Shown: positions 43,923 to 54,278, numbered from the stretch's first letter. The stretch is 64,000 nucleotides of DNA from Flexilinea flocculi (GCF_001192795.1 NZ_DF968181.1:2098974-2162973), one strand, 5' to 3'. A program made the numbers and translations. Notes: generated by a model from the letters alone, not told the origin.

Positions 43923-44911
43923 AAGAGACTCCCCTGACCCTTGCCTTATCCATTTTAGGATTCATGATGACTGTTATTTGGGGCGGTCCCTTTATACGGT
44001 TGCTCCATGTCCTAAAAATCGGAAAGATGATCCGCATTGATGGACCGGACACACATATGTTAAAGATGGGGACTCCGACAATGGGCGGTATTATGTTCAT
44101 CATCCCCACTTTATTAGTCAATGCTATGTTGAATGCAGCATCGTTGTTGGGAGTAAATATCATGGGGCAGACCTTTGTCCTTCCAATGATTACTCTGATT
44201 CTGTATGCCTTGCTCGGATCGATCGATGACTGGGAAGGAATTCGCGGACCGCGGCGCGGATTGGGTATGCGAGCGAAAACGAAATTTTTACTTCAAATCA
44301 TCATCGCCATCTTTCTTGCCTGGATCATGAAACATTATCTGAACGTTTCCTATATTTACTGGCCAAATTATCAATTTCCAATCGATTTAGGCAATTGGTT
44401 CATTCCAATCGCCGTCTTTTTTATCGTCGGCATGTCAAATGCTATCAATTTAACGGATGGACTGGATGGATTAGCCGGCTTGATATCTGCTACTGCTTTT
44501 GCCGGTTATGGAGCCATCGCACTCATGGTAGGTCAAACCTATGTCGGCAGATTCTGTTTCATTTTAGTTGGTGCTTTATTTGGCTTTCTTTGGTTTAATG
44601 TCAATCCGGCAGAACTCTTTATGGGGGATTGCGGATCCCTCGCATTAGGCGCGACATTAGCAGTTGTCGCATTGCTGACCGGTCATATTTTAGTCCTTCC
44701 CATCATTGCCATCATTCCAGTCAGTGAAGCCTTATCAGATATCCTCCAAGTAGGGTATTTCAAATATACACATGGCAAGCGCCTCTTTCGAATGGCACCG
44801 CTTCATCACCACTTTGAATTACTGGGATGGAGCGAAGTTCAGGTAGTTCAACGGTTTTGGCTGGTCAGTTTATTGTTCTTGATGTTGGGATTTGCAATTG
44901 CGATGCTGTAG
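43919..44911 (+). CDS. mraY: Phospho-MurNAc-pentapeptide transferase
   Basis: Integral membrane enzyme that makes lipid I on undecaprenyl phosphate. About ten membrane segments. Catalytic motifs: SIDDWEGIRGPRRGL (DD pair), NAINLTDGLDGLAG and APLHHHFELLGWSE. 330 residues, normal. ATGA overlap with murF. Confidence 0.96.
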   Translation: MKETPLTLALSILGFMMTVIWGGPFIRLLHVLKIGKMIRIDGPDTHMLKMGTPTMGGIMFIIPTLLVNAMLNAASLLGVNIMGQTFVLPMITLILYALLGSIDDWEGIRGPRRGLGMRAKTKFLLQIIIAIFLAWIMKHYLNVSYIYWPNYQFPIDLGNWFIPIAVFFIVGMSNAINLTDGLDGLAGLISATAFAGYGAIALMVGQTYVGRFCFILVGALFGFLWFNVNPAELFMGDCGSLALGATLAVVALLTGHILVLPIIAIIPVSEALSDILQVGYFKYTHGKRLFRMAPLHHHFELLGWSEVQVVQRFWLVSLLFLMLGFAIAML

Positions 44912-44970
44912 GTCCAGAATTCGCAAATTCGGTCTTAAGTTATGATGAATTCTTCGCGAGGAGAGAATCT

Positions 44971-46365
44971 TTGAAAAAATTTGACTGGTACGGGAAAAAA
45001 ATTTTGATGTTGGGAGCAGCTCGTCAGGGACAGGCTATTGCCCGATACATGTCGGAACACGGCGCTGAAGTGATGCTGAGTGATGCAAAACCATTCAACA
45101 AATTATTCCCGGCTTTTGACGCATTAAAAGATCTTCCAATCCATTGGGTCACTGGCGGACACCCTGTCGAATTATTGTCGGATGTCGATTCTGTCTTTGT
45201 AACGGGAGGCGCAGATCTTCAAATCCCGATTATTCGAGAAGCTGTCTTTCGAAACATTCCGATACAAAATGACACGCAGGTTTTCTTAAGCGCCGTTCAG
45301 GCTCCGGTGATTGGAATCACAGGCTCTTCGGGCAAAACGACAACTACCACCCTTACCGGACGAATCGCAGAGGCACAAAAAAAAGAAGAACAGCATATTT
45401 GGGTTGGTGGAAATATTGGTAATCCACTGCTGACATTCGTGGATGATATCAAAAAAGACGATATTGTAATTTTGGAGCTATCAAGTTTTCAATTAGAAAT
45501 CGCAACAATCAGTCCAAGAATTTCAGCAATTCTGAATATTACACCGAATCACCTGGATCGTCATGGAACAATGGAAGCTTACATAGCGGCGAAAAAACAT
45601 ATCATAGATTACCAGAATGAGATGGATATCGCAGTATTAAACCGCGATGATAAGATTTCATGGAATTTAAGAAAAGAAATTCATGGCAGACTGATGAGTT
45701 TTGGGTTTGTAAAACCCGTTGATTGTGATCATGAAGCAGCGATCTTTTTGGAAAATGGGATGATCAAACGCTGCATGAAAGGTATAGAGGAAGATCTTTT
45801 TAGCGCTAATTTAATTCGTCTACGAGGAAGTCATAACATAGCGAATGTTATGGCTGCATGCGCCATTGCCTCAGCTGCCGGATTCTCACCAAAAGCCATG
45901 CGAGAAGGAATAGAAAATTTCTCAGGAGTAGATCATCGTCTTCAATGGGTCAGAGAATTCAATGGCGTCAATTGGTATAACGACTCCATCGCGACAGCAC
46001 CTGAAAGAACGATGGCAGCGTTGAAAAGTTTCGACGAACCGCTGGTTTTACTGTTGGGAGGCCGCGATAAGCATTTACCCTGGGATGAATTAGCTGACCA
46101 AATCCATCACCGTGCTCGCTGTGCAATTCTTTTCGGAGAAGCTGCACCATTGATAAAAACTGCATTGGAAAAGGCACAGACAACAGACAGCAGCCTTGCA
46201 GTTATTGTGTGTCACACATTACAGGAAGCAGTGGCTGCTGCAGCTTCTCAGGCACAGGCTGGTGATGTCATTCTCTTATCGCCAGGTGGAACCAGTTATG
46301 ATGCCTTCAAAGACTTTGAGGAAAGGGGGAAACAATTCATCGAATGGGTACTTCAACTGAAGTAA
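44971..46365 (+). CDS. murD: UDP-MurNAc-L-alanine--D-glutamate ligase
   Basis: Adds D-Glu to UDP-MurNAc-L-Ala. N-terminal Rossmann segment KKILMLGAARQGQAIARYM, P-loop GITGSSGKTTTT, then NITPNHLDRHGTMEAY and WYNDSIATAPERTMAAL. Start is a TTG at 44971 with GAGGAG upstream (464 residues). The frame is open back to 44827 inside mraY, but that extension has no family similarity. Confidence 0.93.
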   Translation: MKKFDWYGKKILMLGAARQGQAIARYMSEHGAEVMLSDAKPFNKLFPAFDALKDLPIHWVTGGHPVELLSDVDSVFVTGGADLQIPIIREAVFRNIPIQNDTQVFLSAVQAPVIGITGSSGKTTTTTLTGRIAEAQKKEEQHIWVGGNIGNPLLTFVDDIKKDDIVILELSSFQLEIATISPRISAILNITPNHLDRHGTMEAYIAAKKHIIDYQNEMDIAVLNRDDKISWNLRKEIHGRLMSFGFVKPVDCDHEAAIFLENGMIKRCMKGIEEDLFSANLIRLRGSHNIANVMAACAIASAAGFSPKAMREGIENFSGVDHRLQWVREFNGVNWYNDSIATAPERTMAALKSFDEPLVLLLGGRDKHLPWDELADQIHHRARCAILFGEAAPLIKTALEKAQTTDSSLAVIVCHTLQEAVAAAASQAQAGDVILLSPGGTSYDAFKDFEERGKQFIEWVLQLK

Positions 46366-47582
46366 CTTTTTTTAAGAGCAAAAAGACACGAGTATCAACA
46401 AAACTGTTAATCGATGTTCCCCTTTTGATTACAGTGATTATCCTCGTCATAATTGGACTGTTGATTCTCTATTCAGCCAGTTGGAACTACGGTTTGCAAA
46501 AATTTGGATCCAGCACCTATATGGTGACAAGACAGGCTGTTTGGATTTTTTTGAGTTCCATTACGGCAATTGTTTTGACGATGATTGATTATCATTTTTT
46601 GAAACATACAGCAACGCTCATTCTGGCAGGGACTTGTGGACTGTTGCTAATAGTTCTCTTTATGCCCTCCAGCATCCAGGGAACTACTCGTACGGTTTTA
46701 ACCGGATCTGTTCAACCGTCCGAACTTGCAAAAATTGCTTTGATCATTTACCTGTCTCATTGGTTAAGTAAAAAACAGGAAAGCCTCTCTACACTTTACT
46801 GGGGTTTTATTCCGGTCATCGTCATTATCGGAATCATCGGCGGGTTAATCCTGGCTCAACCCGATGTCAGTGCGACTATTACAGTCGTTTTTCTCGGTGG
46901 AATCATGTTTTTCATCGCAGGGGGAAACACCAAACATATTGGGGCAATCATTGTGCTGGCAATGATCATGATCTTCTGCGGTTACTTTTTATTCGATAAG
47001 GTCAGTACCCGGATCGATGATTTTATCCATGGTTTAACCGATCCGGCACAAGCATCCTACCATATTCAGCGGTCTATTGAAGCGATTCTTCGAGGTGGCT
47101 GGACCGGTGTCGGAATCGGGAAAGGGGTTGTTAAGCTGACAGGATTACCTGTCGCCTGGACAGACAGTATCTATGCAGTCATCCTGGAAGAAACAGGTTT
47201 GATCGGTGGAACGCTGATCGCTGCCCTTTATCTGATTCTTCTTTGGCGCGGTTTTGCGATTGCAGTCAAGGCTCCGGATAATTTCGGAAAATTGCTGGCA
47301 GCCGGAATCACGCTCTGGATCACCATAGAAGCAGCCGTTAATATCGGAGTGATGCTCAATATCGTCCCGTTTGCGGGGAATGCACTGCCGTTTATCAGTT
47401 TTGGCGGATCCAGCATGATCTGTACGATGGCTGGAATTGGAATTCTGATGAGTATTTCACGTTGTACAGCAATTGATTCTTTGGAAAATGAAAGGACAAC
47501 ACCGGATGCGTTTATTAGTCTGCGCAGGCGGGACTGGGGGTGGCGTATATCCAGCCTTGGCCGTAATTCAAGAAAGAAATAA
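46344..47582 (+). CDS. ftsW: Lipid II-polymerising SEDS glycosyltransferase FtsW
   Basis: SEDS-family septal glycan polymerase paired with FtsI. About ten membrane segments; the family signature spans PSELAKIALI, LAQPDVSATITVV, IEAILRGGWTGVGIGKG and NIVPFAGNALPFISFGGSS. 412 residues. It starts 22 bases inside murD and its tail overlaps murG by 77 bases, an unusually long overlap; the last 30 or so residues (basic, RRRDWGWRISSLGRNSRKK) lie beyond the SEDS fold. Confidence 0.93.
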   Translation: MGTSTEVTFFKSKKTRVSTKLLIDVPLLITVIILVIIGLLILYSASWNYGLQKFGSSTYMVTRQAVWIFLSSITAIVLTMIDYHFLKHTATLILAGTCGLLLIVLFMPSSIQGTTRTVLTGSVQPSELAKIALIIYLSHWLSKKQESLSTLYWGFIPVIVIIGIIGGLILAQPDVSATITVVFLGGIMFFIAGGNTKHIGAIIVLAMIMIFCGYFLFDKVSTRIDDFIHGLTDPAQASYHIQRSIEAILRGGWTGVGIGKGVVKLTGLPVAWTDSIYAVILEETGLIGGTLIAALYLILLWRGFAIAVKAPDNFGKLLAAGITLWITIEAAVNIGVMLNIVPFAGNALPFISFGGSSMICTMAGIGILMSISRCTAIDSLENERTTPDAFISLRRRDWGWRISSLGRNSRKK

Positions 47583-48597
47583 TAATCCGGAAGATGCCGT
47601 TCTGTGGGTTGGGTCTGAAGGCGGGATGGAATCAACCATCATCCAACGGGCTGGGATTGATTATACAGAAATTCCGTCTGCAGGTGTCCATGGGATCAGT
47701 CTCGCAAAATTGCCGGGGAATATTTTTAAGTTGATCAAAGGGTTTTTTGCATCCAGAAGAATCCTGAAGCAATTTAAACCGGATGTCCTTTTTTTCACAG
47801 GCGGATATGTCGGATTTCCAATGTCTCTGGCAGCAATTCGCTATCCACAATTGCTGTTTGTTCCAGACATTGAACCCGGGATTGCTTTGAAAGTCCTGAC
47901 AAGATTTTCTGACACAATTGCTGTAATCTGTGAAGAGAGCAAAAAATTCTTACCAAAAAATAAACGGATCGCCGTGACCGGTTATCCAACAAGAAGAGAT
48001 TTGAAAAGCTGGTCTCCGGCAGAAGCCAGAAAAACGATGAATCTCTCTTCCAGCAAGCCAGTTTTATTTGTATTTGGCGGAAGCAAAGGAGCACGATCCA
48101 TTAATCAGGCAATTACTTCGAATCTCGATAACCTCCTTTCAATTTGTCAGATTATCCATATCACTGGAGAACCTGATTGGATTGAGATGCAAAAAATTCA
48201 TGAATCGATCGATCCAATGTTAAAAGGAGATTATCATATAACGCCTTACTTGAATGAAGAAATGGGAGCTGCATTTTGTTCTGCAGATTTAGTACTTTCC
48301 CGTGCAGGCGCATCGACGATTGGAGAACTGCCGCTGTTCGGTCTGCCAGCAATATTAGTTCCATACCCATATGCGTGGCGCTATCAGAAAGTCAACGCGG
48401 ATTATCTTTCTTCAAAAGGAGCTGCGATTGTAATTCAAGATGAAGAATTGAAGGACAGCGTCGTTTCCGTTATACAGGACCTGATGAAAAACCGGGAAAA
48501 GCTTACATCAATGAGGAAAAAAATGAGTGCTTTGGCAGTTCATGGCGCTGCCAGAAATATCGCCCTGCTGTTAGAAGAATTAAGCCTTCGGAAATAA
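47506..48597 (+). CDS. murG: Lipid II synthase (UDP-GlcNAc transferase) MurG
   Basis: Peripheral membrane GT28 enzyme that turns lipid I into lipid II. The N-terminal glycine loop reads GGTGGGVYPALAV; the His of the usual GGTGGH is Gly here. FTGGYVGFP, FVFGGSKGARSIN and SRAGASTIGELPLFGLPAILVPYP are intact. Start chosen at 47506 (MRLLVCAGG) with AAAGGA nine bases upstream; an ATG at 47473 adds eleven residues inside ftsW. 363 residues. Confidence 0.94.
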   Translation: MRLLVCAGGTGGGVYPALAVIQERNNNPEDAVLWVGSEGGMESTIIQRAGIDYTEIPSAGVHGISLAKLPGNIFKLIKGFFASRRILKQFKPDVLFFTGGYVGFPMSLAAIRYPQLLFVPDIEPGIALKVLTRFSDTIAVICEESKKFLPKNKRIAVTGYPTRRDLKSWSPAEARKTMNLSSSKPVLFVFGGSKGARSINQAITSNLDNLLSICQIIHITGEPDWIEMQKIHESIDPMLKGDYHITPYLNEEMGAAFCSADLVLSRAGASTIGELPLFGLPAILVPYPYAWRYQKVNADYLSSKGAAIVIQDEELKDSVVSVIQDLMKNREKLTSMRKKMSALAVHGAARNIALLLEELSLRK

Positions 48598-48604
48598 TAA
48601 CGAT

Positions 48605-50890
48605 ATGAAAAATTTAAAGGGGAAACATATTCACATCATCGGAATCGGCGGTACTGGTATGTCAGCAATCGCATTGGTTCTGCACGAATTGGGAGTAAAT
48701 GTGACTGGATCGGATCGGTCCAACTCGATTTCTGTAAGCCAATTAGAAAAAAACGGGATTTACGTCAAGATCGGACATTCCGCAGAAAACGTGAAGGATG
48801 CTGATATCGTTGTATATTCCTCTGCTATTGCAGAGGAGAATCCGGAATTGATCGAAGCCCGTCGGATGGGCATTCCTGCACAAAAACGAATGGAGTTTCT
48901 GGACAGCATTCTGTCGGAACGCGAGGTAATTGCGATTTCAGGAACACATGGGAAAACCACAACAACCAGTATGACTGCATGGATCTTAAAATCACTACAA
49001 ATGCAGCCCGGATTCATCATAGGGAGTACTCCAAAAAATATCGGTAAAAATGCCGAAGCAGGCAAAGGAAATTTGTTTGTGATCGAAGCGGATGAATATG
49101 ATCGCATGTTTCTTGGGTTGCATCCAGCGATTGCTGTAGTGACAAAGATTGAACACGATCATCCTGATTGCTATCCAACAGAATCGCAATATTTGAGTGT
49201 TTTTTCTGAATTCCTGGCAAACACACGGGAAAACGGTATTATTTTGCTGAACTCAGATGATCCGAAACAAGCCTCATTGTCGGAAAAAGTAAATTCTCTC
49301 GTTAAAATATATACTTTTGGCATCGAAAAAGCTTCTGATTTTCAGGCAGAGAAATGTGAAATCACAGAAAATGGCTGTTATCGATTTGTTTTTTCAGACA
49401 ATCTTCAAAAGAAACAAACCATTATTCAGCTTTCGATTGCAGGCAAGCATAATGTCTATAACGCACTGGCAGCATTGAGCATTTGCTCTTTGAAAGGACT
49501 GAATCTGGATGATGCAGCAGATGCATTGAAAAATTTTCAGGGAATTGAACGAAGATTCGAAACCATCGCCGAATGGAACGGGATTAAAGTCATTGATGAT
49601 TATGCTCATCACCCGACTGAAATCAAAGCGACTCTGACTGCGGCGCGGGATGCTTTCCCGCATAGACGGATCTGGGCTCTTTGGCAACCGCATACATACA
49701 GTCGAACAAAATCGCTTCTAAACGAGTTTTGTGATTCTTTTAATCTTGCGGACGTGCTTTTCGTAACCAATATTTATGCATCCAGAGAAAAACAGACTGA
49801 CTTCGGTTTTGAGGATTTAAAAACAGCTCTCAAACAAAAATATCCGAAGGCGTTCTTTGCGGATACCAACGAAATGGCAGTTGAATTGTTAAGACAGCAG
49901 CTTCGTCCCGATGATGTTGTCGTCACCCTCTCTGCCGGTGATGCCAATCAGTTCGGACCGGCTGCCATCCATCGCATGATCGATGATATGAAAACGGATT
50001 TCAACGTTAAATACAGCAATACGATTCAACACAATATGCCATTATCGCAATTTTCGCGTGCGCTCTGTGGCGGCCCTGCCAAAGAAATCATCACAGCAAA
50101 TTCAATAGAAGAATTGATAGAAATCATAAAGTTCTATCAAATCAATCACGATCCGTATAAAGTATTCGGTGGGCTTACCAATGTCCTTTTCAGCGATAAC
50201 GGATTTGATGGAACCGTAATTTTGAATCATTCTGCAAAAATTGCCATCTATCCCCAAGGTGATTCCGCGGTAGTTATTGCCGATTCCGGTTTACCGTTGA
50301 TTTCGGTTGTCAAAACATGCGCCGAAACAGGATTGGAAGGATTTGAATGGGCATATGGAATTCCTGGAACGTTGGGAGGGGCTGTTTACGGTAACGCAGG
50401 CGCTTTTGGCCATGAAACCAAAGAACTTGTAAAAACAATCACATTATTAAAAGAAGATACTGAAGTAATTGAAATTCCCAATGAAAAAATGGGATTCGGT
50501 TATCGATCCAGCATCTTAAAAGACAAATTGATGAGGGGTACCGTTCTACGAGTTGCAATGGAGCTGAATTATGGCGATCCGCTCGTCATTAAAGAAAAAA
50601 TGGATCAGATCATCGCGAAACGACGCGTTGTTCATCCGGAAGGTAAAGGTAGTTTAGGATCAGTATTCAAGAATCCAGCTGGATTTTATGCTGGAAAACT
50701 GATCGAAGAATGCGGATTAAAAGGAAAAACTATCGGAAGGGTTCACATTAGTGAGGCACATGGAAATACGATTATTACGGAACCCGGTGCGAAAAGCGCT
50801 GATTATGTGGCTTTAATGCAATTGATGCAAAAAGAAGTCAAAGAGCGTTTCGGGATTGATCTGATCCCTGAAATTGAAGTTCTACCCTGA
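48605..50890 (+). CDS. murC/murB: MurC-MurB fusion (UDP-MurNAc--L-Ala ligase / UDP-MurNAc dehydrogenase)
   Basis: A 761-residue fusion of two consecutive steps. MurC (about 1-461): GIGGTGMSAIALVL, P-loop SGTHGKTTTTSM, DDYAHHPTEIKATL and WQPHTYSRTKSL. MurB (about 463-761), an FAD enzyme that reduces enolpyruvyl-UDP-GlcNAc to UDP-MurNAc: FGGLTNVLFSD, YGIPGTLGGAVYGNAGAFG, FGYRSSILKD, LGSVFKNPAGFYAGKLIEECGLKG. The catalytic Ser and Glu regions are kept. A methionine at the junction (ATG at 49988) could in principle start a separate MurB, but no stop separates the halves. The product of MurB is the substrate of MurC, so the fusion fits the pathway. Confidence 0.95.
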   Translation: MKNLKGKHIHIIGIGGTGMSAIALVLHELGVNVTGSDRSNSISVSQLEKNGIYVKIGHSAENVKDADIVVYSSAIAEENPELIEARRMGIPAQKRMEFLDSILSEREVIAISGTHGKTTTTSMTAWILKSLQMQPGFIIGSTPKNIGKNAEAGKGNLFVIEADEYDRMFLGLHPAIAVVTKIEHDHPDCYPTESQYLSVFSEFLANTRENGIILLNSDDPKQASLSEKVNSLVKIYTFGIEKASDFQAEKCEITENGCYRFVFSDNLQKKQTIIQLSIAGKHNVYNALAALSICSLKGLNLDDAADALKNFQGIERRFETIAEWNGIKVIDDYAHHPTEIKATLTAARDAFPHRRIWALWQPHTYSRTKSLLNEFCDSFNLADVLFVTNIYASREKQTDFGFEDLKTALKQKYPKAFFADTNEMAVELLRQQLRPDDVVVTLSAGDANQFGPAAIHRMIDDMKTDFNVKYSNTIQHNMPLSQFSRALCGGPAKEIITANSIEELIEIIKFYQINHDPYKVFGGLTNVLFSDNGFDGTVILNHSAKIAIYPQGDSAVVIADSGLPLISVVKTCAETGLEGFEWAYGIPGTLGGAVYGNAGAFGHETKELVKTITLLKEDTEVIEIPNEKMGFGYRSSILKDKLMRGTVLRVAMELNYGDPLVIKEKMDQIIAKRRVVHPEGKGSLGSVFKNPAGFYAGKLIEECGLKGKTIGRVHISEAHGNTIITEPGAKSADYVALMQLMQKEVKERFGIDLIPEIEVLP

Positions 50891-50913
50891 CACAACCTGC
50901 AAAGAGGAATCCT

Positions 50914-51771
50914 ATGATAAATCGGAACAGACGAAACAGCACAACTAATCGTACTCAGCAAAAAACTGCTGAACCTGTTCGCCTGCAAAAACGAATTTAT
51001 CACGATCCACTTTCTAATCAAGAAACGCATTCGGGTGGTCATAGACAAGCGAAAAACCGATCGGTCAGTTCAAGAGCCGTTTCCGGGATTCTTAGTATTT
51101 TTCTTGGACTTGCAGCAGCAGCTTTTACTTATCTGCCAACTTTTCGAATTCATAAGCCAGTCATTCATGGATATTCTGTGATTAATGTTGAGGAAATTGC
51201 GTATTATACAGGTCTGAATAATTTACCTTTCTATCAAGCTGATCCTAAATTCATCCGAGAAACCTTATTAAAAAGATATCCGGAAATCAGAGATGTCAAA
51301 ATCAATCTAAGTTTCCCATCCTCAATTGAAATCCTGATGGAACAAAGAAAGCCGATTATCGAATGGGATTTTGGAGGAAGCAAGTTTTGGATTGACGAAG
51401 AAGGAACTGTAATTAAAGAGAATTCTTCGGATGAAGAATTAATTTATGTTCTTGCCAACAGCTTTCCAGGAGCAAAAAGTCGTTCTGATCGGAAAATACC
51501 CTCCTCCTTCAGTAAGAATGTTCTGCAAAGCATCATTCGAATAAATGAAAAGTGTCCGAAAGGGAAAACCCTTTTTTATACCTATGACAATGGTTTTGGA
51601 TGGGACACACAGTCAGGTTATCGTTTATGGCTTGGGAAAAATAGTAACGCGCTGGATGAAAAGCTGAAAATGGCGGAAAGTATTCAGGAATATTTTAAAA
51701 AAGAAGAAATTGAGCCTGATATGTTAAGTCTCGAATTCACGCATGCCCCATATTATCGGTTTTCGGAGTAA
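50914..51771 (+). CDS. ftsQ: Cell-division protein FtsQ/DivIB
   Basis: Bitopic divisome protein. A long, basic cytoplasmic N-terminus (about 1-55), one membrane segment (about 57-75), then a POTRA domain starting FRIHKPVIHGYSVINVEEIAYYTGL, and the FtsQ domain with IEWDFGGSKFWIDEEGTVI. 285 residues. Ribosome site GAGGA before the ATG. Confidence 0.9.
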   Translation: MINRNRRNSTTNRTQQKTAEPVRLQKRIYHDPLSNQETHSGGHRQAKNRSVSSRAVSGILSIFLGLAAAAFTYLPTFRIHKPVIHGYSVINVEEIAYYTGLNNLPFYQADPKFIRETLLKRYPEIRDVKINLSFPSSIEILMEQRKPIIEWDFGGSKFWIDEEGTVIKENSSDEELIYVLANSFPGAKSRSDRKIPSSFSKNVLQSIIRINEKCPKGKTLFYTYDNGFGWDTQSGYRLWLGKNSNALDEKLKMAESIQEYFKKEEIEPDMLSLEFTHAPYYRFSE

Positions 51772-51776
51772 AACGC

Positions 51777-53000
51777 ATGGAAAAAAGGATTGTCGTCGCA
51801 ATTGATGTCGGAACCACAAAAGTGTGCACTTTGATAGCACAAATCGAAAGTGAAAATCATATGCGAATCCTTGGCGTTGGGATTGAACCATCTCAAGGAA
51901 TTCGCAAAGGATCCGTTGTTGATATTCCTCTTGCTGCCAGTTCAATTGCTGAATCCGTTCGAAAGGCAGAACGAACCTCCGGGCTGGAAGTTACAAGCGC
52001 AATCGTGAGTGTAGCCGGATCTCATATTTCTTCGATTAACAATAAAGCAACAGTCGGTATTGTCGGTGGCGTGATTGATCACTATGACGTCAATCGAGTA
52101 TTGGAAGCTGTACGGGCGATTCCTGTCCCTCACAATAAAGTAATTATTCATCCACTCCAAAGAACATTCAGTGTTGACGGCGTCGATGGAATTCGCTCAC
52201 CCATCGGAATGTTCGGATCCAGATTGGATGTAGAAGCTCATATTATTATTGGATCAGAATCCTCGATTGAAAACCTGCGGCAGTGCATTATGACTGCTGA
52301 AGTTGAAGTAAATCAATGGGTGCTCAATCCGTTGGCAGATGGCGAAACAGTCCTGACCGATATCGAAAAGCAAATGGGTGTGATTGTATGTGATATTGGC
52401 GGAGGAACGACAGATCTGGCGCTATATATTGACAGTGATGTCTGGCATACGAACGTGATCCCGGTCGGCGGCAGCCATATTACATCGGATATTGCACAAG
52501 CTTTCCACCTTCCGATTAGCCAGGCGGAAGAGGTCAAAAAGCAGCATGGCCATGCACTGCCGGATTATATTGGTGAAGAAGAATATTTTTACTGTAAAAC
52601 ATTTGGAAAAAATGAGGCTGCCAAATTCAACCGCAAAGAATTATCTCAAATCATCCATATGAGAACTGAAGAAATCTTTCAGTTGGTTCTTCAGGAAATT
52701 AAGCGATCCGGTTATGACAACTTATTGCCAGCCGGAATGGTACTTACAGGCGGAACAGCTCTTCTTCCTGGTATCGATGAATTAGCTTCAAACGTTCTCA
52801 AAATGCCTGTCAGAATTGCCAAACCTGAAAATCTGACCGGAATGATCGACCAGTTGAACAGTCCGGCTTTTTCAACCAGTGTCGGCTTGCTTTATTGGGC
52901 AATGATCATGCAGGAAAGTACAGAAACGCAATCGAAAAAGAAAATCGGTAATGAGTCACTGGATAAAATTAAAACCTTTCTTAGAAATCTGCTTCCTTAA
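51777..53000 (+). CDS. ftsA: Cell-division protein FtsA
   Basis: Actin-like ATPase that tethers FtsZ filaments to the membrane. Phosphate 1 loop AIDVGTTKVCTLIA, phosphate 2 CDIGGGTTDLALY and adenosine loop VLTGGTALLPGI. 407 residues; the C-terminal stretch (LDKIKTFLRNLLP) is the amphipathic membrane-targeting helix. Five bases after ftsQ. Confidence 0.96.
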   Translation: MEKRIVVAIDVGTTKVCTLIAQIESENHMRILGVGIEPSQGIRKGSVVDIPLAASSIAESVRKAERTSGLEVTSAIVSVAGSHISSINNKATVGIVGGVIDHYDVNRVLEAVRAIPVPHNKVIIHPLQRTFSVDGVDGIRSPIGMFGSRLDVEAHIIIGSESSIENLRQCIMTAEVEVNQWVLNPLADGETVLTDIEKQMGVIVCDIGGGTTDLALYIDSDVWHTNVIPVGGSHITSDIAQAFHLPISQAEEVKKQHGHALPDYIGEEEYFYCKTFGKNEAAKFNRKELSQIIHMRTEEIFQLVLQEIKRSGYDNLLPAGMVLTGGTALLPGIDELASNVLKMPVRIAKPENLTGMIDQLNSPAFSTSVGLLYWAMIMQESTETQSKKKIGNESLDKIKTFLRNLLP

Positions 53001-53087
53001 ATCGTACCTGAGGATTTAGACAAAGCAGGAAAAAAAGAATCGTTCAACAATGCAATGGAAAACAAATTAGAGAAAGAAGAGGAACCG

Positions 53088-54260
53088 ATGGAAGCAAATT
53101 ATCAAAATTTTGGTGAAAGCTTCGCAAGAATTAAAGTGATTGGTGTTGGCGGAGCCGGCTGCAATGCAGTCAATCGGATGATTGATGAAGGAATGCAGGG
53201 TTTGGAATTCATCGCAATCAATACTGATTCTCAGGCACTGATTGCATCAAAAGCTGATAAACGTGTCCGAATTGGCGATAAATCGACCCGCGGATTGGGC
53301 GCCGGCGGAAATCCGGAGGTTGGCCGCACAGCTGCTGAAGAAAGCCGTGATGAAATTCGTGAAGCACTGGTTGGCGCCGACATGGTTTTTATCACCGCCG
53401 GCATGGGCGGCGGAACCGGTACGGGCGCAGCTCCCATCGTTGCCGAGATTTGCCGCGAGATGAATGCATTGACAATCGGCGTTGTCACAAAACCTTTTGA
53501 TTTCGAAGGACCGCGTCGTGCAAAATCTGCGGAAGATGGCATAATAAACCTGAAAGATCGTGCGGATACGCTTATCGTAATTCCAAATGACCGATTGCTT
53601 CAGATTGTTGACAAAAAAGTTTCACTGAAGAATGCTTTCTGCCAGGCTGATGATGTTCTCCGTCAGGGTATTCAGGGTATTTCCGAATTAATTACAGTCC
53701 CTGGATTAATCAATCTCGATTTTGCTGATGTCCGAACCATTATGTCGGAAGGCGGAGCAGCATTGATGGCAATTGGAATCGGAAAAGGCGAGGATCGCGC
53801 TCGGGCAGCAGCAGAAATGGCAATTTCAAATCGATTGTTAGATATTACCATCGATGGAGCCCGAGGAATTCTGTTCAACGTAACCGGTGGTGAAGATTTG
53901 ACACTTTATGAAGTCAATGAAGCTGCGGCGATTATCAAAGAAAGCGCACACCCGGATGTAAATTTCATATTTGGTGCGGTCGTCGATCCCAATCTTAAGG
54001 ATGAAATACGGGTTACTGTGGTAGCAACCGGTTACGATCAACCAACGAAAACGACACCGATTATTAATGCAAAACAGTCTTACAACGAGATGGATTCCCG
54101 ATTTAAGGTCATGGGAAGCCGGACACCAATGACACCGGTAAATGACAGAAAAGATATTCTGCCGCAAAATCGTCAGAAAAAACAGAACGAACAATCCGAC
54201 TTTTTATCAAACAGTCAATTAGACGTGCCGCCATTTATGCGGCTGATTGCAAAGGATTAA
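53088..54260 (+). CDS. ftsZ: Cell-division GTPase FtsZ
   Basis: Tubulin homologue forming the division ring. [13 protein letters not shown], the tubulin signature [10 protein letters not shown], and [12 protein letters not shown] are all present. The C-terminal peptide LDVPPFMRL is the binding site for FtsA. The start at 53088 (MEANYQNF) has GAGG five bases upstream; the frame to 53055 adds an acidic leader with weak translation signals. 390 residues. End of the dcw cluster. Confidence 0.97.
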   Translation: MEANYQNFGESFARIKVIGVGGAGCNAVNRMIDEGMQGLEFIAINTDSQALIASKADKRVRIGDKSTRGLGAGGNPEVGRTAAEESRDEIREALVGADMVFITAGMGGGTGTGAAPIVAEICREMNALTIGVVTKPFDFEGPRRAKSAEDGIINLKDRADTLIVIPNDRLLQIVDKKVSLKNAFCQADDVLRQGIQGISELITVPGLINLDFADVRTIMSEGGAALMAIGIGKGEDRARAAAEMAISNRLLDITIDGARGILFNVTGGEDLTLYEVNEAAAIIKESAHPDVNFIFGAVVDPNLKDEIRVTVVATGYDQPTKTTPIINAKQSYNEMDSRFKVMGSRTPMTPVNDRKDILPQNRQKKQNEQSDFLSNSQLDVPPFMRLIAKD

Positions 54261-54278
54261 AGTATGAATGGCAAATTT

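Noticed and set aside
44827-44970. N-terminal extension of MurD inside mraY
   Set aside because: It has no family similarity; a TTG with a strong ribosome site at 44971 gives the normal MurD start.
49988-50890. Separate murB gene starting at an internal ATG
   Set aside because: The frame is continuous with murC, with no stop and no clear ribosome site at the junction.
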